Assembly: GCF_000152965.1 (NCBI RefSeq)
Contig: NZ_CH902583.1
Coordinates: forward strand, 160,987-224,986
Direction of reading: 5' to 3'
DNA length: 64,000 nt
Origin: Roseobacter sp. MED193
GTDB taxonomy: Bacteria > Pseudomonadota > Alphaproteobacteria > Rhodobacterales > Rhodobacteraceae
Shown: positions 7,722-15,452 of the stretch, piece by piece
Layout: every line of letters starts with the position of its first letter
Position numbering within the stretch: position 1 is the stretch's first letter
Translations under genes and position numbers: made by a program
Notes under the pieces: model-generated
Databases searched by the model: none
What the model was told of the DNA's origin: nothing
Seen by the model: the letters and a program-made list of their open reading frames with translations, nothing else

Positions 7722-8785
7722 AGGCGCACCCGGTCGTGAAAGAACACCTCAGCTTCGAGCCCCTCGATTAGGTAGTCTTCGGGCTGTGTGCAGAACGCAG
7801 GAGCAAAGCGCTTGGCGCCAAGACGTTTTAGCATTTTCACTTGATCGCGCAGCGGCGGATGTACGTTCCAGCGCTGAAAATACCCACCGGGGACGCTGCA
7901 AATGCCACGGGCATGGGCCGTCATATGGCCGGTGAAGACCACATGCGCGTCGCGTCCCAAACGGCCGCTTTCATGCCACGCCCGCACATAGCCCCACGCG
8001 GCCCCGCCGTCGGCATTGGGGGTGTCACAGATCAAGAAACGAGCCTGCTCCATCGGCCCACGGTGCAAAAGCGGTGCGATCTCCTGGGCATCTGCGCTAA
8101 CGGCACCACTGTGCAGCGCGGCACGCAGCCTGTCTTGGCATTCAGGGTCAAGCATTACATTTTCACATCCGTAGCGCCGGATCAGATGCAGTGCTATTTC
8201 GCCCGCGCGGCCAGAGGGCGGGACGGGCAAAAGCACTTGACCCTCGACCCGGTCGAGCAGGGCATTCAGTGCTTCCAACCGATCCGACTGCGGCACGTCA
8301 TCAAGGTGGTAGGAGCAATCCAAGATCGCTGTCGCGGCCGGGGGGGGCACATCGAAGGTGAACCAGTCTGACTCCTCTGACCAATCGCCAGAATAGAAAA
8401 GCCCTTCTCCCAGATCGAAGTGGAACCAGACACCGCCCATGGCATGGCCATTGCGGCCGGTGGTCAGGGTGACGCCGTTTATCAGCGTCTGGCCCTGTTC
8501 GGGCAGCAGATGAACCTTGGCCGCAGGCGGCAGGGCTTTGGCGGTTTGCGCCGTTGCATAGATGGGCAACCCTGCCTCTACAGCATGGGAGGCGCCACCG
8601 ATATGATCGATGTGATCATGGGTGATGAACACCGCATCTGCCCCCTCAAGCCAAGCGGGATCGAAATGCGCGTTTGCCTCCGGGCCAAAGCCGCAGTCAA
8701 GCAGCCAAATCCGATCATTCACGGTCAGTTGCATGCAGGCAGGGCCTTTGTCCCCGATGCCGGAAAGTAGTCGTATGCTGTGCAT
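7718..8785 (-). CDS. MBL-fold (beta-CASP-like) metallohydrolase
   Basis: A 355-residue metallo-beta-lactamase-fold hydrolase. The metal motif HxHxDH is at residues 56-61 (ITHDHIDHIGG). Further ligands are expected in GHAMGG (about 114) and YSGDWS (about 132). The layout after residue 150 (ILDCSYHLDD, LLPVPPSGRAGEIAL, FTGHMTAHARGI) recalls beta-CASP nucleases and phosphodiesterases. Such enzymes usually cleave phosphodiester bonds. The gene directly abuts the ABC ATPase stop and overlaps the phosphatase start, so it belongs to the transport operon. I infer it opens a phosphodiester or cyclic phosphate before the phosphatase acts. A nuclease role unrelated to transport is the main alternative. 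Confidence 0.8.
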   Translation of the reverse strand: MHSIRLLSGIGDKGPACMQLTVNDRIWLLDCGFGPEANAHFDPAWLEGADAVFITHDHIDHIGGASHAVEAGLPIYATAQTAKALPPAAKVHLLPEQGQTLINGVTLTTGRNGHAMGGVWFHFDLGEGLFYSGDWSEESDWFTFDVPPPAATAILDCSYHLDDVPQSDRLEALNALLDRVEGQVLLPVPPSGRAGEIALHLIRRYGCENVMLDPECQDRLRAALHSGAVSADAQEIAPLLHRGPMEQARFLICDTPNADGGAAWGYVRAWHESGRLGRDAHVVFTGHMTAHARGICSVPGGYFQRWNVHPPLRDQVKMLKRLGAKRFAPAFCTQPEDYLIEGLEAEVFFHDRVRL

Positions 8786-9835
8786 TTAATCCTCTGAAAA
8801 GGCCCAGGGTGTGGTGATTGTGAGGCCCAGTTGCGCCCCGACTTCGAAGCGCGCGCGGGTTTCTGCAAACAGGCGCGCGCCGCATTCGGTTACCGTTTCC
8901 AGGAGGTATTTACCCCCCATATAGGTGACCCGCGCGACCTCGCTGCGCAGATCGCCACTCTCTGTGATCGTCAGGTTTTCTGGCCGCAGGCAGACATGGC
9001 TGATCCGCGCCTCTTGCGGGGCCGATTGCACCGCAACCTCAGCCCCCAGTATCCGCGCTTGCTGTGAAGCTCCGGATTGCTTGACCTCTTGGACCGGCAC
9101 CACAGTCCCGCGTCCGACGAATTCAGCAACAAAGCGATTCTTGGGCCGTTCATAGAGGGTTTGCGGCGTGTCGAACTGCTGAATGCGGCCTTGATCCATC
9201 ACCGCGATCCTGTCGGCCATCGCCATGGCTTCTGCTTGATCATGGGTGACATAGACCATTGTTGCGCCCGTGCGTTTGTGGAAATCGCTAAAGACTCCCT
9301 GCATCGTCGTCCTCAGCGCCACATCTAGATTGGCCAGGGGTTCATCCAACAGCACAGCGCAGGGATCAGAGACAAGGCAGCGCGCCAAAGCCACCCGCTG
9401 CCGCTGTCCGCCCGAAAGGTCAGAGGGCATCCGGTCGGCGTATGCCTCAAGCCCCGTTAAGGCGAGCGCTGCATCGGCATGTCTGGCGATCTCGGCCTTG
9501 GCAAACCTGCGGATCTCAAGCGGGTAGGACACGTTCCGCCGCACCGACATATGTGGCCAAAGCGCGTAGGATTGAAACACAAACCCGATGTTGCGCTCTT
9601 CGGGGGGAAGGTTCGCCCCTGTCTGGGCATTGGCCATTTCCCGCGTGCCGATGCGAAGGCGGCCGGTGCTGGGCTCTTCGAAACCTGCTAAGATGCGCAA
9701 GAGGGTGGTTTTGCCACAGCCAGACGGCCCCAATAGCGCGATGAACTCACCGTCGTTAAACCGGGTTGTGATGTCTTGGAGCGCAGGTGTGCCCGCGAAT
9801 GTCTTGCCGACCGAAGACAGGTCTATGTCTGCCAT
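8786..9835 (-). CDS. ABC transporter ATPase, FbpC/AfuC/PotA type
   Basis: A 349-residue importer ATPase. Walker A is GPSGCGKTT (36-44), the signature is LSGGQRQRVALARC (about 139-152), and Walker B with D-loop is AVLLDEPLANLD. The switch region YVTHDQAEAM is followed by a C-terminal TOBE-like domain. It powers uptake by the fused permease encoded immediately upstream, whose stop it overlaps by 13 bases. Sequence type alone cannot tell ferric iron, polyamine, phosphonate and sugar-phosphate importers apart. The neighbouring hydrolase and phosphatase favour an organophosphate. Confidence 0.92.
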   Translation of the reverse strand: MADIDLSSVGKTFAGTPALQDITTRFNDGEFIALLGPSGCGKTTLLRILAGFEEPSTGRLRIGTREMANAQTGANLPPEERNIGFVFQSYALWPHMSVRRNVSYPLEIRRFAKAEIARHADAALALTGLEAYADRMPSDLSGGQRQRVALARCLVSDPCAVLLDEPLANLDVALRTTMQGVFSDFHKRTGATMVYVTHDQAEAMAMADRIAVMDQGRIQQFDTPQTLYERPKNRFVAEFVGRGTVVPVQEVKQSGASQQARILGAEVAVQSAPQEARISHVCLRPENLTITESGDLRSEVARVTYMGGKYLLETVTECGARLFAETRARFEVGAQLGLTITTPWAFSED

Positions 9836-11526
9836 GGGACAACTCCTTTGGGAAAGCGGCGTGAATACACTTGGATCAGGGCCATAAGAACGACGACCAC
9901 AAAAACGATGGTCATCGCCAAGGCGCTGGCCATGCCGGTTTCGCCACTGTCATCGAGATTGAATATCACCACGCCAAGGGTTTCTGTGCCCGAAGACCAC
10001 AAGAGCGCAGAGACCGTGAGTTCGTTAAACGCGGTCAGAAAAACGAGGATTGCCCCTGCCGCCGCTGCTGGTGCGGAAAGGGGAAAAACCACATCGCGCA
10101 GCCGCCGGTAGAGGGAGGCTCCGACGGACTGTGCAGCCTCGTCCATGCCTGGATCAAATTGCTTCAGGCTTGCCTGTACCGGGCGGAACATCACGGCAAA
10201 GAAACGCGCGAGGTAGGCCAGAAAGATGATCCAGATGGTGCCGTATAGGGTGGCCTCGGTGAAGGGGAGCTTGATCAACAATAGGATCATGGCAATCGAC
10301 AGGACAACACCTGGCAGCGCGTAGGGCAGATCAAGCAGGCTGTCAAAAAGCCGCGCCAACCGCGTTCTGCGACGCTCCATCAGCCAGGCCAGGGGGAGGC
10401 AGATCATGACCAAAGCGACAGAGGCACCCGCTGCGAGCCCAAAAGAATTGGTCAAGGCGCGCGCGGTTACGGGCTGTCGGAACAGCACCTCGTACCACGA
10501 GGCAAGCGTCACCGTGTCAAAGCGCAGTGCCACGCCGTAGGCAGGCACCAGAGATGTTGCCAAAAGGCCGAACATGGGCAAGACAAGGATGGCAAAGACA
10601 ACCGCCCATAGGAGTATCTCAACGGGTAGGCGGGCCGCACCCAAGGGCAGGGCCAGCGGGCGGGAGGTGCTGCCAACAAGATGCAGTTTCTGGCGTGACT
10701 GACACAGACGCTGCAGCACGATGCCCGCCACGGCCACTGCTCCGATCAGCATTGCCAAAATCGAGACTTCAGCCAAAACGGTTGTCCCCATACCGGCCAG
10801 CTTTTGATAGACGAGCGTTGGTAGCGTTGCATATCCTGCTGGAATGCCCAGCATCGCCGGAATGCCAAAGTTGCCAAGCGCGGTAACAAAGGTAATGGCC
10901 GTGCCCGCTGCAAGACTTGGCAAGGTCAGCGGCATCACGACTTGCCACCATGTGCGCAGACCTTTGGCACCGCTGATCCGGGCGGCCTCAACAACGTCTT
11001 GTGGGATCGACCGCAGACCAGCGCGCAGAGTCAGAAAGATGATCGACATATGCTGGATCCCCAGCAAAAAGATGATCCCTTCCGGCGAATACAGCGGCTG
11101 CGGCGCACCAAGCGGTGGTGCGATGCCCAGTGTCTTTAGCAACACCGAAGAGGGCCCCATGATCTGTGTCCAAGACAGCGCGGTGATCTGCGGCGGGATC
11201 ATCATCGGGATCATCAGACAAAAGACCAGGGCCGGCTTGGCCCGCAGATTTGTCAGCGCCACGAGAAAGGCAAAGGCCGCGCCTAGAAGCAAGGAAACCA
11301 AAGTGCCAAAACCGGCCGTGATCAGCGAATGTTTGAGCGCGCTCAAGGTGGCAGGCTGCGCGAGCACGTTACGCATAAGGGCAAGGCTGGGATGGCCTTG
11401 ATGGGTGATGCCCTCAAGAAACAGGCGCAGGACCGGGGCGAGCGTCAGACAGATCGCGATAACCAGAATGGCAGAGAGCAGCCGGGCTTCGGACCGGCTA
11501 CCCCCTTTTTGTTGAGCGGCGCTCAT
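9823..11526 (-). CDS. Fused ABC permease, FbpB/AfuB type (two six-helix halves)
   Basis: A 567-residue inner-membrane permease that contains both permease halves in one chain. Each half has its own coupling (EAA) loop: EAARISGAKGLRTWWQVVMP in the first half and DEAAQSVGASLYRRLRDVVF in the second. About twelve membrane segments are visible. This fused form is characteristic of the ferric-iron, 2-aminoethylphosphonate and hexose-phosphate importers. Its start overlaps the binding-protein stop by one base and its end overlaps the ATPase start by 13 bases, so the three are translated as a unit. Confidence 0.92.
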   Translation of the reverse strand: MSAAQQKGGSRSEARLLSAILVIAICLTLAPVLRLFLEGITHQGHPSLALMRNVLAQPATLSALKHSLITAGFGTLVSLLLGAAFAFLVALTNLRAKPALVFCLMIPMMIPPQITALSWTQIMGPSSVLLKTLGIAPPLGAPQPLYSPEGIIFLLGIQHMSIIFLTLRAGLRSIPQDVVEAARISGAKGLRTWWQVVMPLTLPSLAAGTAITFVTALGNFGIPAMLGIPAGYATLPTLVYQKLAGMGTTVLAEVSILAMLIGAVAVAGIVLQRLCQSRQKLHLVGSTSRPLALPLGAARLPVEILLWAVVFAILVLPMFGLLATSLVPAYGVALRFDTVTLASWYEVLFRQPVTARALTNSFGLAAGASVALVMICLPLAWLMERRRTRLARLFDSLLDLPYALPGVVLSIAMILLLIKLPFTEATLYGTIWIIFLAYLARFFAVMFRPVQASLKQFDPGMDEAAQSVGASLYRRLRDVVFPLSAPAAAAGAILVFLTAFNELTVSALLWSSGTETLGVVIFNLDDSGETGMASALAMTIVFVVVVLMALIQVYSRRFPKGVVPWQT

Positions 11527-12494
11527 CAGTCAGCGCCGAAAAGCTCTGAGAACTTGGCCTTATTGGCCTCGGCGTTTGCAAGGGCTTCGGCAGGGTCAAA
11601 GGCCATCAGTTTGATGTCTTCACGGGCGGGAAAGCCTTCTGGGACGCCCATACCGTTCCGGGCAGGGATATAACCCATGTCCAGAACAAGCTCTTGGCCT
11701 TCGGAGCTGAGGAGGAAGTCGACAAATTTTTCTGCGCCATCAATGTTCTTGGCAGAGGACATGATCGCCACCGGTTCGGTCACATAAGAAACACCTTCCT
11801 CAGGGAAGACGAAATCAACGGGCGAGCCCTGGGCCTTGTTACGGATCGCAAGGAAGTCAACGACCATGCCGTAGGGTTTTTCGCCCGAGGCTACAGCCTT
11901 GAAGGTCCCGCCATTGCCGCCCTGAGCACGAGCCTCATGTGCCGCGAGGTCTTTGTAGTAATCCCAGCCGAGCGTGGCATTGCCTGTCAGCGTGGCAAGG
12001 TGGATCAGTGCGGCACCGGAATAAAGCGGCGAAGGCATCGCAATTTGCCCCTTGATGGAGGCCTCTGAGAGGTCTTTCCAAGAGGTCGGCGCAGTATCAA
12101 CGCCGGTATTGTAGACGATCCCAGTGGTGATCAATTTGGTCGAGTGGTAGTAGCCGTCGGCTGAGTAAAGCGCTGCATCATAGTCTTTGGCTTCGGGCGA
12201 TTGATAGGCGGTCAGAAGGCCCTCTTGCGCCATGCCTTCCAGCGTCACGGTATCGGCGATCAACAGGACATCGGGCTGTGGGTTTCCAGCTGCAATCTCG
12301 GCGCGCAGGCGTGCCATCAGTTTGGTGGTGCCGTCACGAACCCAGTCGACTTCGGTCCCGGGGTTGGCAGCCATAAAGGCATCAACAGTCCGCTGCGCAT
12401 CGGCATTGGGCTGCGAGGTATAAAGAGTGATTGTGTCGGCCATGGCTGTGCTGGCCAAGAGCGCGAAAGCGGTTGATGTGACAAAGGATTTCAT
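11526..12494 (-). CDS. Periplasmic substrate-binding protein, AfuA/FbpA family
   Basis: A 322-residue extracellular solute-binding protein. The signal peptide is about residues 1-19 (cleavage after STAMA). The mature start TITLYTSQPNADAQRTVDAF is typical of family 1/6 iron- and phosphate-ester-binding proteins. There is no tyrosine pair of the classical ferric FbpA type that I can identify with confidence. The AfuA branch of this family is known to bind hexose phosphates, and other branches bind aminoethylphosphonate, so an anionic phosphate ligand is plausible. It is the first gene of the operon, with AGGAGAG before the ATG and an inverted repeat 22-35 bases upstream. Confidence 0.85.
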   Translation of the reverse strand: MKSFVTSTAFALLASTAMADTITLYTSQPNADAQRTVDAFMAANPGTEVDWVRDGTTKLMARLRAEIAAGNPQPDVLLIADTVTLEGMAQEGLLTAYQSPEAKDYDAALYSADGYYHSTKLITTGIVYNTGVDTAPTSWKDLSEASIKGQIAMPSPLYSGAALIHLATLTGNATLGWDYYKDLAAHEARAQGGNGGTFKAVASGEKPYGMVVDFLAIRNKAQGSPVDFVFPEEGVSYVTEPVAIMSSAKNIDGAEKFVDFLLSSEGQELVLDMGYIPARNGMGVPEGFPAREDIKLMAFDPAEALANAEANKAKFSELFGAD

Positions 12495-12515
12495 AGGGCT
12501 CTCCTGGGGGTTTAA

Positions 12516-12529
12516 CTTTCGAACGAAAG
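12516..12529. promoter_or_regulatory. Inverted repeat CTTTCG-AA-CGAAAG, candidate DeoR operator
   Basis: A perfect 6-bp inverted repeat with a 2-bp centre lies between the transport operon (start 12494) and the divergent DeoR regulator (start 12663). DeoR/AgaR-type proteins commonly bind TTTCG/CGAAA elements. A further TTTTCGAAGGA lies just before the regulator's GTG. This makes a local operator likely; it is unproven. Confidence 0.5.
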
Positions 12530-12662
12530 AAGATCACGGTTCGCCTTATCCCTGACAAGTCTGACGGTTTTGTAACGAGTTTTTGAAAAATTTATTTATA
12601 TTGCGAAGCTTAAGGTGTCTTCCTAATCTCGCGGCGTTCGCAGTTTTTCGAAGGATACCAAC

Positions 12663-13427
12663 GTGCGACGGGATGTGACCCAGCGAAGAGAAGAGATCAT
12701 TACGCGATTGTCTGAAATCGGAGTACTTTCTGCGGTCGAGCTTTCGGCTGAACTTGCCGTCTCGGTTCAAACGATACGTGCAGATCTGCGCGTTCTGGAT
12801 GAGGCCGGTCTCGTTCAACGTCGCAGCGGTAAGGTACGGCTACGCAAGCCGAACGAAAACATCGGCTATCTGCCCCGCGAAGGCATAGCGCGACAGGAAA
12901 AGCAGCGCATAGCCCGGGCCGTCAAGAACCTGATCCCTGACGGCGCGCGGGTGGCATTGGGGACAGGCACAACTGTCGAGACCTGCGCGCGATTTCTCGC
13001 CTCACATAAGGATCTTTGGGTCGTGTCCAACAGCATCCACGCGGTTTGCGCCGTGCAGCAAGCCCCGGGTGTCGCGGTTGAATTGGCGGGCGGAACCGTC
13101 AGGATGCGTGACCTCGATGTGATCGGCGGGCATGCGCTCGAATTCTTTGCAAACCACCGCGTTGATTTTGCGCTGTTCAGCTGCGGTGGCTTGTCAAAGG
13201 CGGGGCAGGTGATGGACTATAACGTTGATGAAATCACTGCCCGCAAGGCCATCGCGACCTGTGGCAAGAAGCGCATTCTGGTCATGGACAGCACGAAGAA
13301 CGGATTGGAGTTGGCCTGTCAGGCGGGCCATGTTTGGGACGTGGATGTCATCGTGAGTGGCGCAAAGCTGTCATCGTTTGTTATGGAAAACTGTGCACGA
13401 AACAACTGCCATGTTATCCAGGTATGA
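12663..13427 (+). CDS. DeoR/GlpR-family transcriptional regulator
   Basis: A 254-residue regulator with an N-terminal DeoR helix-turn-helix (about 5-57; LSAVELSAELAVSVQTIRADLR). The C-terminal DeoRC sensor domain contains the phosphate-sugar-binding signature ALGTGTTVETCARFL (about 98-112) and later CGGLSKAGQVMDYN. Members usually sense phosphorylated sugars or polyols. The start is GTG preceded by AAGGA. The gene is divergent from the transporter operon, and its effector class supports an organophosphate substrate for that operon. No terminator is evident before the convergent Hint gene. Confidence 0.9.
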   Translation: MRRDVTQRREEIITRLSEIGVLSAVELSAELAVSVQTIRADLRVLDEAGLVQRRSGKVRLRKPNENIGYLPREGIARQEKQRIARAVKNLIPDGARVALGTGTTVETCARFLASHKDLWVVSNSIHAVCAVQQAPGVAVELAGGTVRMRDLDVIGGHALEFFANHRVDFALFSCGGLSKAGQVMDYNVDEITARKAIATCGKKRILVMDSTKNGLELACQAGHVWDVDVIVSGAKLSSFVMENCARNNCHVIQV

Positions 13428-13599
13428 CTTTAGCCTTCTTTGGCAGATACGATCACTTGATTTCTGCAGTCCTGACGCCAATCAACCAGACATCACATGC
13501 GACGCAGATGGCCAGGGAGGGGCGGAATATGCCGTCTTTCCTGTGGGTTGGATCATGTCGCCCTGGGGGGAAGGAGAGCAATACCCGGTCTAGGGGGTG

Positions 13600-15027
13600 T
13601 CAGCTTGAGAACAGCATTTGGCTTTCGTAGGACTTCAGGGTCATACGCGCGGTGGGGCCATAGCCATCAAGATTGGTCATAAGTTCCAAAACCTCATTCC
13701 GCGTGTCCACATCGAAAGCCTCCAGTGTTTCAGCGCCCGGATGATAGCTCTCACTCTCCAGCCCATTGCCACAGAGAATTTCATGCGCGTCAAACAAGAG
13801 ATGTACGTAGGTGACCAACTGGCCATCCGCCCGCAGTCGGATCGTTGTATCGTTCACAAGATACTTCGCCTTGACCAAGACCTCTGATTGTCCAAATAAC
13901 AATTCTGCCAGATCAGAAGAAATCAAAACCCGGTGGTTTTGCGATACGGCAATAGCACTATGATCGCCAAGTGCATTTTCTGCAAAGACCACCGGTGCAC
14001 TTCGTCCTGTTGCCAGGCGGGTGCTAAAGCCAATCCAGCGTAGGGGTTGCAGGCCATGATCTCGGGTCATGATCTCGGTTCCGACTTCAAGATCTTCGAC
14101 GGCCACAGTACCGTGCCCGGTATCGATCTGTGTGCCTGCCACAAAACACGGTGGAGTCCCCACAACGGTTTCGATCTGCACTGATCCGACGTCAGTGTTT
14201 CCCTTATCATCGATGACCGTGTAGGAAAACGTGTTGGTTTCAGACGCGGCACTGTCGTTCACAATGGTGAGCGTGCCATCTGCATTCAGGGTCACGACCT
14301 CCCCGCTCTCCAGCGTCACCATCCCGCCGGGTGAAACGGCCTGACCTGCGATATGGGTGATCGTCAGGCCACTGCCGTCGCCGTGGAGATCATTATCGAG
14401 AACGTTCAGGAGCTCGGAACCGTCGCCGGAAATCTGAAAGACATCATTGACTGCGTGCAATTGGGGCTCAAGCGGCCCTTCCAGGGTGTCGATGTCAGAA
14501 TTCCACACCAAATCCCCGAGCAAACCGCCCTCTGGGAGGCCAGAGAAATCGACGATCATGGTGGTATAGAGGTCCCCGACAGCCTCGCTCCCGGACAGAT
14601 TCACAATTCCGGTATAGGTGGCGGTAATGTTCCCAGACATGTCTTCGTGTTTGGGGGCCACTTTGAAAGGAAAGCCATTCTTGGAGGTCGGTGTGGAGCC
14701 GCCAAGGGGATCGTCGTCCATGGCAAAGGTGGTATCAAAGACGGAATCGGCCGGGGCCAGATCGATCTGAAGCGAGGTGAGCAGTTTTGTAGTCGACAGC
14801 TCATGCCAGCTGTAGCCAAAAAACATATCAATATTTTCGCCCGTCGCCCCACCATTGGTGTAAGGGTCCAACGCCTGCCAGGTCAGCGTTTCTGTTGTGC
14901 CGTCAGCGTAGGTTGCAGTGATTTGGGCGCCATCTAAATCGACCCCGCGAGAGGAGGTATCTGTGCGAACGTTAAAGGCACTTTCGTGCGGATCCTCATC
15001 AAGCTGAATAATTTCGACAGTAGGCAT
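13600..15027 (-). CDS. Second Hint-domain secreted/surface protein
   Basis: A 475-residue acidic protein. The N-terminal roughly 200 residues form an unassigned beta-rich domain (MPTVEIIQLDEDPHESAFNV onward). A beta-sandwich linker follows (about 200-290; LNVLDNDLHGDGSGLTITHI), closely like that of the protein at 1697-3292. The C-terminal Hint_2 domain starts at CFVAGTQIDT (Cys near 292) and has SQNHRVLISS. I chose the start at 15027 because the N-terminus matches the paralogue's MPT start; a GTG six codons upstream is possible. It is divergent from an O-GlcNAc-transferase-like gene, 425 bases away. The N-terminal domain differs from the paralogue's choice-of-anchor L domain, so the Hint module has been combined with different heads. 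Confidence 0.83.
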   Translation of the reverse strand: MPTVEIIQLDEDPHESAFNVRTDTSSRGVDLDGAQITATYADGTTETLTWQALDPYTNGGATGENIDMFFGYSWHELSTTKLLTSLQIDLAPADSVFDTTFAMDDDPLGGSTPTSKNGFPFKVAPKHEDMSGNITATYTGIVNLSGSEAVGDLYTTMIVDFSGLPEGGLLGDLVWNSDIDTLEGPLEPQLHAVNDVFQISGDGSELLNVLDNDLHGDGSGLTITHIAGQAVSPGGMVTLESGEVVTLNADGTLTIVNDSAASETNTFSYTVIDDKGNTDVGSVQIETVVGTPPCFVAGTQIDTGHGTVAVEDLEVGTEIMTRDHGLQPLRWIGFSTRLATGRSAPVVFAENALGDHSAIAVSQNHRVLISSDLAELLFGQSEVLVKAKYLVNDTTIRLRADGQLVTYVHLLFDAHEILCGNGLESESYHPGAETLEAFDVDTRNEVLELMTNLDGYGPTARMTLKSYESQMLFSS

Positions 15028-15452
15028 GGCCCAAGCTTCTTTCACATGGATGCTATCGACGCGATATTGTCCGTAATGGCGACAACAATCGTATGATCTG
15101 CAGTTTCATCGACCTTTATGACCGCCCAGAAAGGGATCACAGTGGCAGAAACGCAGCCGAATTATGGCAGGCTGTGAGAGAGGCGTTCGATTTCGCCGGA
15201 TAACATGTGATTTGTGCAAGCGGCAGCGCGCTAGTCTGCTCTCTAACCACCTTTGTGAGTCACGTGCCTCCTGACGGCACCCTAGATCCAATCAGATAAA
15301 GTTCCAAAGCGGACCAAAGAGCGGTGTCAATTTCTTCGTGACGACCTTGCATAGTAATGGGGGGTTAACTTCGTTCTGCCTACTATTATGCCACTTCTCT
15401 TGCGCTATGAATTCAACCCCTGCACGAACACAGATCAACATGAGGTACCAAA
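15028..15452. other. Divergent intergenic region, 425 bp
   Basis: It separates the Hint protein from the SPINDLY-type transferase and must hold both promoters. I found no convincing -35/-10 pair, tRNA, hairpin terminator or conserved RNA. Confidence 0.5.

Noticed and set aside
13334-13630. Frames across the DeoR/Hint 3' spacer
   Set aside because: They overlap the ends of two real genes and lack features; I see only a convergent spacer.
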